A stretch of 7,339 bases of DNA from Treponema sp. Lineage in GTDB: Bacteria; Spirochaetota; Spirochaetia; Treponematales; Breznakiellaceae. Within the stretch, counting starts at the first letter, position 1. Every line of letters starts with the position of its first letter. Below, one piece after another: positions 1 through 5,985 of this stretch. The stretch lies in contig JAIRZS010000202.1 of NCBI GenBank assembly GCA_031267115.1, positions 1 to 7,339 on the forward strand. The letters run 5' to 3'. Below the pieces are notes generated by a model that ran no database searches, was not told where the DNA came from, and saw nothing but the letters and a program-made list of their open reading frames with translations. The translations under genes and the position numbers were made by a program.

Positions 1-66
1 CCCCCCGCGCCGCGGCCCCCCCCCCGCCCCCCCCCCCCCCCCCCCCGCCCCCCCCCCCCCCCCCCC
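1..66. repeat. C-homopolymer / low-complexity tract
   Basis: These 66 bases contain no A or T and are almost all C, with G only at positions 7, 9, 12, 14, 15, 26 and 47. Ordinary mixed sequence begins at 67. Nothing else in the window resembles this tract. It is most likely a sequencing or assembly artefact at a contig end. A real G/C homopolymer coding poly-Pro/Arg cannot be excluded, because the downstream reading frame stays open through it. Confidence 0.85.
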
Positions 67-906
67 GCTTCGTGCATCCTGGAGCCCTCAACCGAATCCC
101 CCAGCGGCAAAACCGCAGCCCTTAAAGAGGGAATGCCGGAGGGCCTTATGGTTTACGAACCTAGTGTAACCTTCGACGGAACTACCACCATCTTAACCTA
201 CAAGGTCAAAGCGGATTTTCCGGCGGCATCAATCTACAAGGCGCGAAAGGATGCCGCTAAGCCCGCTGATGCCGAGCCCCAGTCTGTCGAAGCGCTGATC
301 TTGCATTATGGCGCTGAATCACCTGGGCTTTTTGGCTCGGCAGTAACGAGCGTTACTGCTAACGCGAGCTATACGCTGGCAAAAAAGTCGACGGACTATG
401 TCATCCTTCCCCTCGACACGGCCCTGATTAAAGAACACCTGTTGAAAAAATACCCCCAACTCCCCGGCGGTTCCGAATTCGAACCCCTTGTCTGGATAGA
501 AGAGAACCCCGCCATCGGTGATGTCGACCCGTTGAAAGGAGACACGAACGATTGGACGAACGGCACATATCAAGCCGCCGGTTTCCGTATCAGCGGACTG
601 GTCAATAATACAACGGTCAAAATCGCCGGTGATATTGATAATTTTGATGACGGTGAGAAATTGACCGAGGGCGTATTCCGGTTTCCTTCCATCGCGACCG
701 TCCTCGCCGTCGGGGAAAACAAGGATGGCCCCTATACTTCAACGGTTAACTTCTATGCCGGCGCTCTCGCCCAGGGAATCCTCGGGAATCTTATTAATGA
801 AGGCGGAGTGTGGAAGGCGCAGAAAGATGTCTCGCTCACAACGATCAAAACCTGGATAAAAACCAATAAACCCGCGCTCCGCATCGTGTACCAGTGGGCG
901 GATTGA
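67..906 (+). CDS. Unrecognised protein, 5'-partial, probably secreted or surface-exposed
   Basis: I do not recognise this family. The frame is open from the left edge through the C-tract to the TGA at 904-906, so the gene probably begins outside the window. I list it from the first reliable base. An internal ATG at 133 (257 aa) has GAGGG only one base away. An ATG at 148 has GGAGG five bases upstream and is the better internal start, giving 252 aa. Neither start gives a signal peptide. The protein is rich in Thr, Ser, Asn, Gly and Val with beta-strand-like stretches, such as VTFDGTTTILTYKVKA near the beginning and FRISGLVNNTTVKIAGDI in the second half, which suggests extracellular beta-sandwich domains. 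It ends in RIVYQWAD. The next gene starts 20 bases downstream, so the two are probably co-transcribed and this protein may act in the envelope. The function is unknown. Confidence 0.65.
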   Translation, partial: ASCILEPSTESPSGKTAALKEGMPEGLMVYEPSVTFDGTTTILTYKVKADFPAASIYKARKDAAKPADAEPQSVEALILHYGAESPGLFGSAVTSVTANASYTLAKKSTDYVILPLDTALIKEHLLKKYPQLPGGSEFEPLVWIEENPAIGDVDPLKGDTNDWTNGTYQAAGFRISGLVNNTTVKIAGDIDNFDDGEKLTEGVFRFPSIATVLAVGENKDGPYTSTVNFYAGALAQGILGNLINEGGVWKAQKDVSLTTIKTWIKTNKPALRIVYQWAD

Positions 907-912
907 AGAAAG

Positions 913-919
913 AAAGGAG
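913..919 (+). promoter_or_regulatory. Ribosome binding site that selects the start of the barrel gene
   Basis: AAAGGAG lies just before three consecutive ATG codons at 921, 924 and 927. The gap from the site is 1, 4 and 7 bases respectively, so 927 has the most normal spacing. The longer frame from 894 would overlap the previous gene and place a charged stretch before the signal peptide. Confidence 0.7.
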
Positions 920-926
920 CATGATG

Positions 927-2393
927 ATGAAAAGCGTGAAATCACTTGTATTAGCGGCCCTTGTTTTTGGGGCGGCAGTTTCCCTGTCCGCGCAGGATTA
1001 CTGGGTGTCTTCCCCGGGCTCGCCGCTGGAGCCGAACCTTTTTAACCCGGAAAGCGGCCTCTTCCGCGCCACAATGGGGACTATCCGGTCGGACATTGAC
1101 AACTTTATGGATGTCGGTAAGTTCCGGGACACGACTTTTGACAAAATGACCACCTATGTCGGCTTTGACCCCCAGGGCATTACCTTGGGATTCGGCATGA
1201 AGTTGGGCCAGATCTACCTTGGCGCCGCCTACGGTGGTAGCCTCATTCAGGACCTTTTCTCCCGCGCCACCAACCAGGACCCCAGTGAACTGAGCTTAAA
1301 ACTGGATACCGCAAACGGCTCTGCGACAGAAATCCCCGGCGTGTTCGATTCCGTGGGCGGAAAGCCCGCCGAGGCGAAAAACCGGAACGAATTCGATCTC
1401 TTTTTGGGATTCTGGCGGATCGGCATGAAAATCGGATTTTCCCAGATACTGACGGTTGCCCAGCCCCAGGGAGATGACGCGACTATGGAAGTTGGCAGGA
1501 CGGCGCAGAGTTTTACCTTTGAAAACGCTATGGTACCCTCTTTTGCCCTTGGCGCCAGCATCCCCATTAAAGACTCCCTGTTTATTATCCCGGAACTTTC
1601 CGCCCAGATGGACATTCACCAGTTTGTGAACGGGGATAACCCTCATATCAGCAGCAGTGGTATAATTGATTTTTATTCCGGTTATACCCAGGTATTTAAC
1701 GAAGCGAAAGTCGGCGTCGATCTTGGTATCGTCTACCGTATTCCGGGCAGCGAAATCAGCGCGGGCGCCGGGTACTATCTGAAAAAACGGCTCACCGGCT
1801 TTGACTTGGCAAGCGGCGCAACAATTACCCACATTGTCGTGAATGGGAGCGGGACAGAAACCATCGTGTCCACCTACGACAACCTCGAACAGGAGATTGC
1901 GCCCTACATCCTTTACAGCGGGACCATCGGCGAGCGGGTAAAAATCGGGGTTAAACTGCTTGCGGATATACGAGCCAACGAGTATTACCTTACGCCGGAC
2001 AGCGGTATTCAGGCCTATGGCGACTACGAGACCCACGCGAAGGAAACATACGTCAAGCCGGAGCTGGATTTTGGCGGTACATTTACCCTGCTGCCCGACC
2101 GGTTCTCACTGCACGCAGGATTTGGCTTGAACCTCTACACCTTCAACATCAGCGAGTCCGAGAACAAGAGCCTCGACCAGACCAACTCGTCCATAGAAGA
2201 AACACTGCCGTCCACCCGGTTTGCGGTGGGCTTTACGGTCAACCTGAACGCGAACACCACGATTGACATGCTGCTCATCACGTCCGGGAAGTTTGATTTC
2301 AAAAACGATCCCGACTACAGTGATATTGCCGCGCTGCGGAGATCGGCGCAGGACAACAACAAATTTACACTGTTTTTAACGATGAAGCGGTAA
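927..2393 (+). CDS. Predicted outer-membrane beta-barrel protein
   Basis: The start at ATG 927 gives 488 aa and is set by the AAAGGAG at 913-919. Residues 1-22 form a Sec signal peptide: basic MKSVK, a hydrophobic core LVLAALVFGAAV, and a likely signal peptidase I cut after LSA, before QDYW. The mature protein has many alternating hydrophobic/polar strands of about 10 residues. Examples are GITLGFGMKLGQIYLGAAYG, VGVDLGIVYRIPG, EISAGAGYYLKKRL, RVKIGVKLLADIRA, FSLHAGFGLNLYTFNI, TRFAVGFTVNLN and a final strand KFTLFLTMKR. This is the pattern of a transmembrane barrel with polar loops and periplasmic turns. The C-terminus is MKR rather than the usual terminal Phe, which is not rare in spirochaetes. 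No named family is recognised. It lies 20 bases after the upstream gene and 18 bases before the LysM lipoprotein gene. The barrel call is inferred from residue pattern only. Confidence 0.75.
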   Translation: MKSVKSLVLAALVFGAAVSLSAQDYWVSSPGSPLEPNLFNPESGLFRATMGTIRSDIDNFMDVGKFRDTTFDKMTTYVGFDPQGITLGFGMKLGQIYLGAAYGGSLIQDLFSRATNQDPSELSLKLDTANGSATEIPGVFDSVGGKPAEAKNRNEFDLFLGFWRIGMKIGFSQILTVAQPQGDDATMEVGRTAQSFTFENAMVPSFALGASIPIKDSLFIIPELSAQMDIHQFVNGDNPHISSSGIIDFYSGYTQVFNEAKVGVDLGIVYRIPGSEISAGAGYYLKKRLTGFDLASGATITHIVVNGSGTETIVSTYDNLEQEIAPYILYSGTIGERVKIGVKLLADIRANEYYLTPDSGIQAYGDYETHAKETYVKPELDFGGTFTLLPDRFSLHAGFGLNLYTFNISESENKSLDQTNSSIEETLPSTRFAVGFTVNLNANTTIDMLLITSGKFDFKNDPDYSDIAALRRSAQDNNKFTLFLTMKR

Positions 2394-2411
2394 ACCGGTG
2401 GAAAAACAGGG

Positions 2412-3920
2412 ATGAAAAAAAAACTGCGGCGTGCCGCCGACATTTTCTGGGTAATAATTTTGACCGCCTCGCTGTCGGGGTGTGCATCAATTCTGGAATA
2501 CTGGTCCGCGGACGAAACCGCCGCTCAACAGCAGGCGGCGGAAGCGGAGGCCGCCCGCAAAAAGGCTGAAGCGGACGCGGAAGCTGCTTGGCAGCAGGCC
2601 GCCGTTGAATTAGCCGCCGCCCAGCAGCAGGCCGCCGAGACCGAGGCCGCCCGTGTGAAGGCCGAAGCGGAAGCGGAAGCCGCTCGGGAGCAGGCCGCCG
2701 CCGAATTAGCCGCCGCCCAGCAGCAAGCAGCCGAGACCGAGGCCGCCCTCATAAAGGCTGAAGCAGATGCGGAAGCCGCCCGGGAGCAGGCAGCCGCCGA
2801 ATTAGCCGCCGCTCAGCAGCAGACGGCCGAAGCGGAGGCCGCTCACCAGAGGGCCGAGGCAGACGGCGAAGCCGCCCGGCAGCAGGCAGCCGCTGAATTA
2901 GCCGCCGCTCAGCGGCGGGCGGCCGAGGCAGAGGCTGCCCGCGTGAAGGCCGAAGCGGATGCGGAAGCCGCCCGGCAGCGGGCAGCCGCTGAATTAGCCG
3001 CCGCTCAGCGGCGGGCAGCCGAGGCAGAAGCCGCCCGCGTGAAGGCCGAAGCGGATGCAGAAACCGCCCGGCAGCGGGCCGCCGCCGAATTAGCCGCCGC
3101 TCAGCAACGGGCAGCCGAGGCAGAGGCCGCCCGCGTAAAGGCCGAAGCGGATGCGGAAGCCGCCCGGCAACAGGCAGCCGCCGAATTAGTCGCTGCCCAA
3201 CAGCAGGCTGCCGAGGCGGAAGCCGCCCGTGTGAAGGCCGAAGCGGATGCGGAAACCGCCCGCCAGCAGGCCACTGCCGAATTAGCCACCACCGCATTAG
3301 TCCCCACTCAGCAACAAGCAACCGAGGCGGAAGCCGCCCAGCAGCAGGCCGCCACCGCATTAGTCCCCACTCAGCAACAAGCAACCGAGGCGGAAGCCGC
3401 CCGTCAGCAGACCGCCGCCGCCTTAAGCCCCACCCAGCAACAAGCGGCCGGGGTGGAAGCCGCCCGGGAGCAGGCCGCCGAATTAGCCACCACCCAGCAA
3501 CAAGCGGCCGAGGCGGAAGCCGCCCGTCAGCAGGCCGCCGCCGAATTAGCCACCACCCAGCAGCAGGCGGCCGGGGTGGAAGCCCCAAGGGTATCCACGG
3601 GGGCGGCGGAACAAGCTTCCCAGATAAACCGCGTGGAAACACCAGCCGCCGTTCCTCCGGCCGTCCCTGTACCGCCGCCGCTTAGCCCTGCTCAAGATGC
3701 CGTTCTCCCCAAATACTACACGGTGGGCGCCTGGCCCCCCGATTGTTTTTGGGAAATAGCTGGTCTCGTCTATGGCGATCCGTATCGTTGGCCTATTCTT
3801 TACGAGGCGAACCGCTCAAAACTCGAAGATCCCTCAAATCCTGACTTGCTGGAACTGGGAACGGTTTTGGAAATCCCCAGCATCAACGGCGAATACCGGG
3901 AAGGTTATTTTAGCCGCTAA
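2412..3920 (+). CDS. Lipoprotein with long Ala/Glu/Gln repeat helix and C-terminal LysM domain
   Basis: This protein of 502 aa has a lipoprotein signal peptide: KKKLRR, a hydrophobic core, and lipobox L21-S22-G23-C24. Residues 34-289 are eight consecutive 32-residue repeats rich in Ala, Glu, Gln and Arg, which should form a long alpha-helix or coiled coil. Residues 295-398 are five repeats of 20-21 residues, three of which carry a Pro (298, 319, 340). A Pro-rich linker follows (about 408-430). Residues 435-492 form a LysM domain: YYTVGAWPPDCFWEIAGLVY, then GDPYRWPILYEANRSKLEDP, ending in GTVLEIPSI. LysM binds peptidoglycan glycan chains, so the protein probably ties a membrane (outer by default) to the cell wall, as TolA, Pal or Lpp do elsewhere by other folds. 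The central part resembles TolA domain II in composition only. A weak ribosome site GGTGG lies 10 bases before the ATG. The spacing suggests co-expression with the barrel gene. Confidence 0.85.
   Translation: MKKKLRRAADIFWVIILTASLSGCASILEYWSADETAAQQQAAEAEAARKKAEADAEAAWQQAAVELAAAQQQAAETEAARVKAEAEAEAAREQAAAELAAAQQQAAETEAALIKAEADAEAAREQAAAELAAAQQQTAEAEAAHQRAEADGEAARQQAAAELAAAQRRAAEAEAARVKAEADAEAARQRAAAELAAAQRRAAEAEAARVKAEADAETARQRAAAELAAAQQRAAEAEAARVKAEADAEAARQQAAAELVAAQQQAAEAEAARVKAEADAETARQQATAELATTALVPTQQQATEAEAAQQQAATALVPTQQQATEAEAARQQTAAALSPTQQQAAGVEAAREQAAELATTQQQAAEAEAARQQAAAELATTQQQAAGVEAPRVSTGAAEQASQINRVETPAAVPPAVPVPPPLSPAQDAVLPKYYTVGAWPPDCFWEIAGLVYGDPYRWPILYEANRSKLEDPSNPDLLELGTVLEIPSINGEYREGYFSR
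2511..3278 (+). repeat. Tandem array of eight 96-bp units (32 aa each)
   Basis: The landmark GAATTAG recurs at 2607, 2703, 2799, 2895, 2991, 3087, 3183 and 3279, exactly 96 bases apart. Unit 1 (2511-2606) is the most diverged. The typical unit reads ELAAAQQQAAEAEAARVK followed by AEADAEAARQQAAA. All units are in frame and differ mainly by substitutions such as Q/R, A/T and V/I/K. There is no length variation inside this array. Confidence 0.95.
3294..3605 (+). repeat. Second tandem array of five 60-63-bp units (20-21 aa)
   Basis: Units begin at 3294, 3357, 3420, 3480 and 3543, with spacings of 63, 63, 60 and 63 bases. The typical unit is ELATTQQQAAEAEAARQQAAA or ALVPTQQQATEAEAARQQTAA. Each matches the 32-residue unit with the internal 11 residues (VKAEADAEAAR type) removed. 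A five-residue stub ELATT (3279-3293) joins the two arrays. The 60-base step has lost one Ala codon. The last unit decays into the linker. Confidence 0.9.
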
Positions 3921-3973
3921 GTGTTTGAGTCTTTCGTTTTACCGGGTATAAAAGGGTAGAACGCTGGGATTTT

Positions 3974-3988
3974 GGAGGCGAAGCCTCT
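3974..3988. terminator. Small hairpin between convergent operons, possible weak terminator
   Basis: GAGGC (3975-3979) pairs with GCCTC (3983-3987) around a GAA loop, with one further G-T pair at the base. It lies in the 70-base gap between the convergent lipoprotein and membrane-protein genes, 3 bases beyond the latter's stop codon. No T-run follows on either strand, so it is not a classical intrinsic terminator. The rest of the gap shows nothing else I can name. Confidence 0.25.
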
Positions 3989-3990
3989 CA

Positions 3991-4485
3991 TTAGGCCCCC
4001 AGGTGTACCTGTTTAATAAACAAATCGAAGGCCCGGATTCCTAAGCTTACCACCGCAGTAACAATGATCCCGGCGCAGATAACTCCCAAGATTACCGCCA
4101 AAAGGGTGCGGCCCTTTCGCAGCCCCAGAACCCATGCCCCCAAGGTTCCCGTCCAGGCACCGGTGAAGGGCAGGGGGATAGCCACAAAAATGGCAATGGC
4201 AAACCAGCCCCACTTTTCCACACCCCCCTGCAGCTTGTTCCGGGCCCGCTCCACAAAACGGTTGAAAAAATTGGCGTAGATCCTTACCGGAAGGAGCAGT
4301 TTATGCAGTGTGGAAAGGAAAATCCAGCAGACCGGAGCCACCAGGGCATTCAGGATCATCGCATAGGGACAGGCAATGTACCAGGGAATCCCGTTGGCAA
4401 TGGCAAAAGGAATGGCCCCCCGCAGTTCCGATATAGGGAGAAAGGCCAGAAAAGCAGTCCAGAAAAAAACCACGGGCTCCTTCAA
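3991..4485 (-). CDS. Small multi-drug export family membrane protein (COG2426 type)
   Basis: I place the start at a TTG (4485-4483) whose bases overlap the TGA of the upstream acetyltransferase gene (TTGA, 4 bases). This gives 164 aa beginning MKEPVVFFW, a usual length and N-terminus for the family. A G-rich stretch just upstream (GAGGGGGTGG) can serve as ribosome site. An ATG at 4557 would add 24 basic, Gly-rich residues read out of frame from the neighbour and is unlikely. The family hallmark PISELRGAIPFA is at residues 17-28, and PLPFTGAWTG, a second conserved segment, is at 104-113. Hydrophobic segments lie at about 5-18, 35-60, 93-121 and 127-150, so it is an inner-membrane protein. The family name (Sm_multidrug_ex) comes from early work; the transported substrate is not firmly known. 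It is the last gene of the thyX operon. Confidence 0.85.
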   Translation of the reverse strand: MKEPVVFFWTAFLAFLPISELRGAIPFAIANGIPWYIACPYAMILNALVAPVCWIFLSTLHKLLLPVRIYANFFNRFVERARNKLQGGVEKWGWFAIAIFVAIPLPFTGAWTGTLGAWVLGLRKGRTLLAVILGVICAGIIVTAVVSLGIRAFDLFIKQVHLGA

Positions 4486-5036
4486 CGATCCACCCCCTCT
4501 GCGGGTCCGCTTTCCCGGGCGTCCAGAATCAGTTCCCAGTAGCCCACATCGAGCCACCGGCCCTGCTTAAAGCCGACCGCGTTGAATTGGCCGGTTTTTT
4601 TGAAGGCCAGGCTTTCGTGGAGCCCCACGCTTGCCGGGTTAGGTACGGTGATCACCGACATCAAGGTATGAATTTGCCGCCGCCGTAGTTCTTCTATCAG
4701 CCGTTCCAGAAGCCGCCTGCCAATGCCTCGCCGTTCCCAGCCGGGTTTAAGGTAGACCGAATCCTCCGCCGTAAAGCGGTAGGCCGTCCGCTCGTTCCAG
4801 GCATGGGCATAGGCATAGCCCGCAAGTTTTCCCCCCGCTTCCCAGACAAACCAAGGATACCGGGGAATTATCTCTTTGATCCGTTCCGCTACTGTCCGGG
4901 GGTTAACCAGATCCTCTTCAAAGGTAATCACCGTGTTTTTGATGTAGTAGTTGTAGATTTCCGCAATTTCGGGGGCGTCTTCAGGAACTACCGGCCGCAA
5001 TTCTCCACCGGCCCCCAGTCCTATGGGTTGTCCCAC
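4482..5036 (-). CDS. GNAT N-acetyltransferase, phosphinothricin/methionine-sulfoximine acetyltransferase type
   Basis: This protein of 184 aa belongs to the COG1247 branch of GNAT enzymes, which acetylate the amino group of phosphinothricin, methionine sulfoximine or methionine sulfone with acetyl-CoA. Visible family features are IAEIYNYYIKNTVITFEE (24-41), GYAYAHAWNERTAYRFTAED (73-92, with the likely catalytic Glu91), the acetyl-CoA loop RRGIGRRLLE (102-111), NPASVGLHESLAF (133-145) and VGFKQGRWLDVGYW near the C-terminus. The start is GTG 5036, with TAGGGG seven bases upstream. A later TTG (codon 13) is possible and would remove a Gly-rich N-terminal tail. It begins 10 bases after the nucleotidyltransferase stop. 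The family is clear; the real substrate is not shown by the sequence. Confidence 0.88.
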   Translation of the reverse strand: MGQPIGLGAGGELRPVVPEDAPEIAEIYNYYIKNTVITFEEDLVNPRTVAERIKEIIPRYPWFVWEAGGKLAGYAYAHAWNERTAYRFTAEDSVYLKPGWERRGIGRRLLERLIEELRRRQIHTLMSVITVPNPASVGLHESLAFKKTGQFNAVGFKQGRWLDVGYWELILDARESGPAEGVDR

Positions 5037-5046
5037 TTACAGGCCC

Positions 5047-5985
5047 CTACCAGAGCCTTGCCGGATAGACACCCTGGGCGGTAAGTTCGGCGATTCGCCG
5101 TACCGCGGCGGCCTTGTCGTCCTTGTAGGTAACGCCAAACCATTCTGAATTTGCCGGCAGGGACCTGATGCGGATAATTCCCTGCTTGATAAAATGATCC
5201 GCCGCCCTGGGAATGTAGCACTCGCTCTTAATGTCCCTAAACGAGGCATTAATAAAGGTGTCGAAATATTTTTTAAATTCCGGCAGAATCCCCTCCGGAA
5301 AGCCCCAAAAATTCATCGATACCGGCGTGTCCGGGGCCAGCTCCCGTTTGGTTGTATCAGGATTGGTGTTGTAGATGACATTTCCCTCTTTTTTGATGGC
5401 AAGAAGCTCCTCCACCGAAATAAGGCAGCCCTCTTTTACCTCGCAAACCCCCCGGGCTACGGACCCTTGGGGGCTCAGGGTTGGTTCCAGCCGGTAGGGA
5501 ACAATAGCGGCATCAGCCGAGGCATCGACAGATGCCTCGGCTGATGCCGTGGACAAAGAGGAAAGGTAGTTTCCCAGGACGGTATAGGCTTCCCGGCCGT
5601 AAAAATCATCGGCGTTGATGACCGCAAAGGGGGCGTCGATCTGATCCGCCGCACAGAGCAGGGCATGGCTGGTACCCCAGGGCTTGGTCCGCCCCAGTTT
5701 TTGTACTTCCTGCCAAATATCCGGGGGAATAAGGCTGTCCAGGTCCTGAAAGGCCAAGCTGTAGGGAACGGCGCTCCCCATACGGGCCAGGACGATCTCC
5801 CGGAAATCCTTCTCTATGTCATGGCGGATGATAAAGATGATCTTCTTAAAACCGCTCCGCAGGGCATCGAAGACCGAGTAATCCAACAGGGCTTCCCCAT
5901 TGGAACCCAGTTTATCCATCTGTTTCAGGCCGCCATAGCGACTTCCCATCCCGGCGGCCAGGACTACCAATATTGGTTCTTTCAT
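5047..5985 (-). CDS. Nucleotidyltransferase family protein (sugar-nucleotide pyrophosphorylase fold)
   Basis: This 312-aa protein has an N-terminal NTP-transferase Rossmann-like fold. The nucleotide-binding signature is LAAGMGSRYGGLKQ (9-22), with the catalytic Arg/Lys pair near 16 and 21. PWGTSHALL (102-110) is the base/sugar-binding segment, and VINADDFYG (122-130) holds the acidic metal-binding residues D126-D127. GSVARGVCEV (174-183) and MNFWGFPEGILPEF (224-237) are also typical of this group. The reaction is expected to be NTP plus sugar-1-phosphate to NDP-sugar plus pyrophosphate; the sugar cannot be told. The ATG at 5985 has GGGGAGG five bases upstream and overlaps the thyX stop (ATGA), so translation is probably coupled. 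Residues 146-160 (TASAEASVDASADAA) are encoded by a perfect palindrome and look like an insertion in the loop after the active-site Asp pair. Confidence 0.85.
   Translation of the reverse strand: MKEPILVVLAAGMGSRYGGLKQMDKLGSNGEALLDYSVFDALRSGFKKIIFIIRHDIEKDFREIVLARMGSAVPYSLAFQDLDSLIPPDIWQEVQKLGRTKPWGTSHALLCAADQIDAPFAVINADDFYGREAYTVLGNYLSSLSTASAEASVDASADAAIVPYRLEPTLSPQGSVARGVCEVKEGCLISVEELLAIKKEGNVIYNTNPDTTKRELAPDTPVSMNFWGFPEGILPEFKKYFDTFINASFRDIKSECYIPRAADHFIKQGIIRIRSLPANSEWFGVTYKDDKAAAVRRIAELTAQGVYPARLW
5508..5549. repeat. Perfect 19-bp inverted repeat with 4-base loop inside a coding region
   Basis: CGGCATCAGCCGAGGCATC (5508-5526) is followed by the loop GACA (5527-5530) and the exact reverse complement (5531-5549). 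A G-T pair extends the stem outward by one. On the coding (-) strand it encodes a low-complexity Ala/Ser/Glu/Asp stretch in the nucleotidyltransferase. Confidence 0.95.

Noticed and set aside
1296..2036. Open frame on the - strand inside the barrel gene (246 codons)
   Set aside because: It lies wholly antisense to a gene with a clear signal peptide and ribosome site. No recognisable motif was seen.
2511..3605. Regular repeats considered as a CRISPR array
   Set aside because: The units are contiguous, in frame, and have no unique spacers. They encode a protein repeat.
2749..3642. Long open frame on the - strand across the repeat region (about 297 codons, Pro/Arg/Leu-rich)
   Set aside because: It is the mirror of the GC-rich 96-bp repeats. 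It has biased composition and no domain or credible ribosome site, while the + strand frame has a lipobox and LysM domain.
3940..3958. TACC...GGTA short stem in the convergent gap
   Set aside because: Only four base pairs with a long loop and no T-run, so it is not a credible terminator.
4000..4011. CAGGTGTACCTG near-palindrome
   Set aside because: It lies within the last codons of the membrane-protein gene and is too short to mean much.
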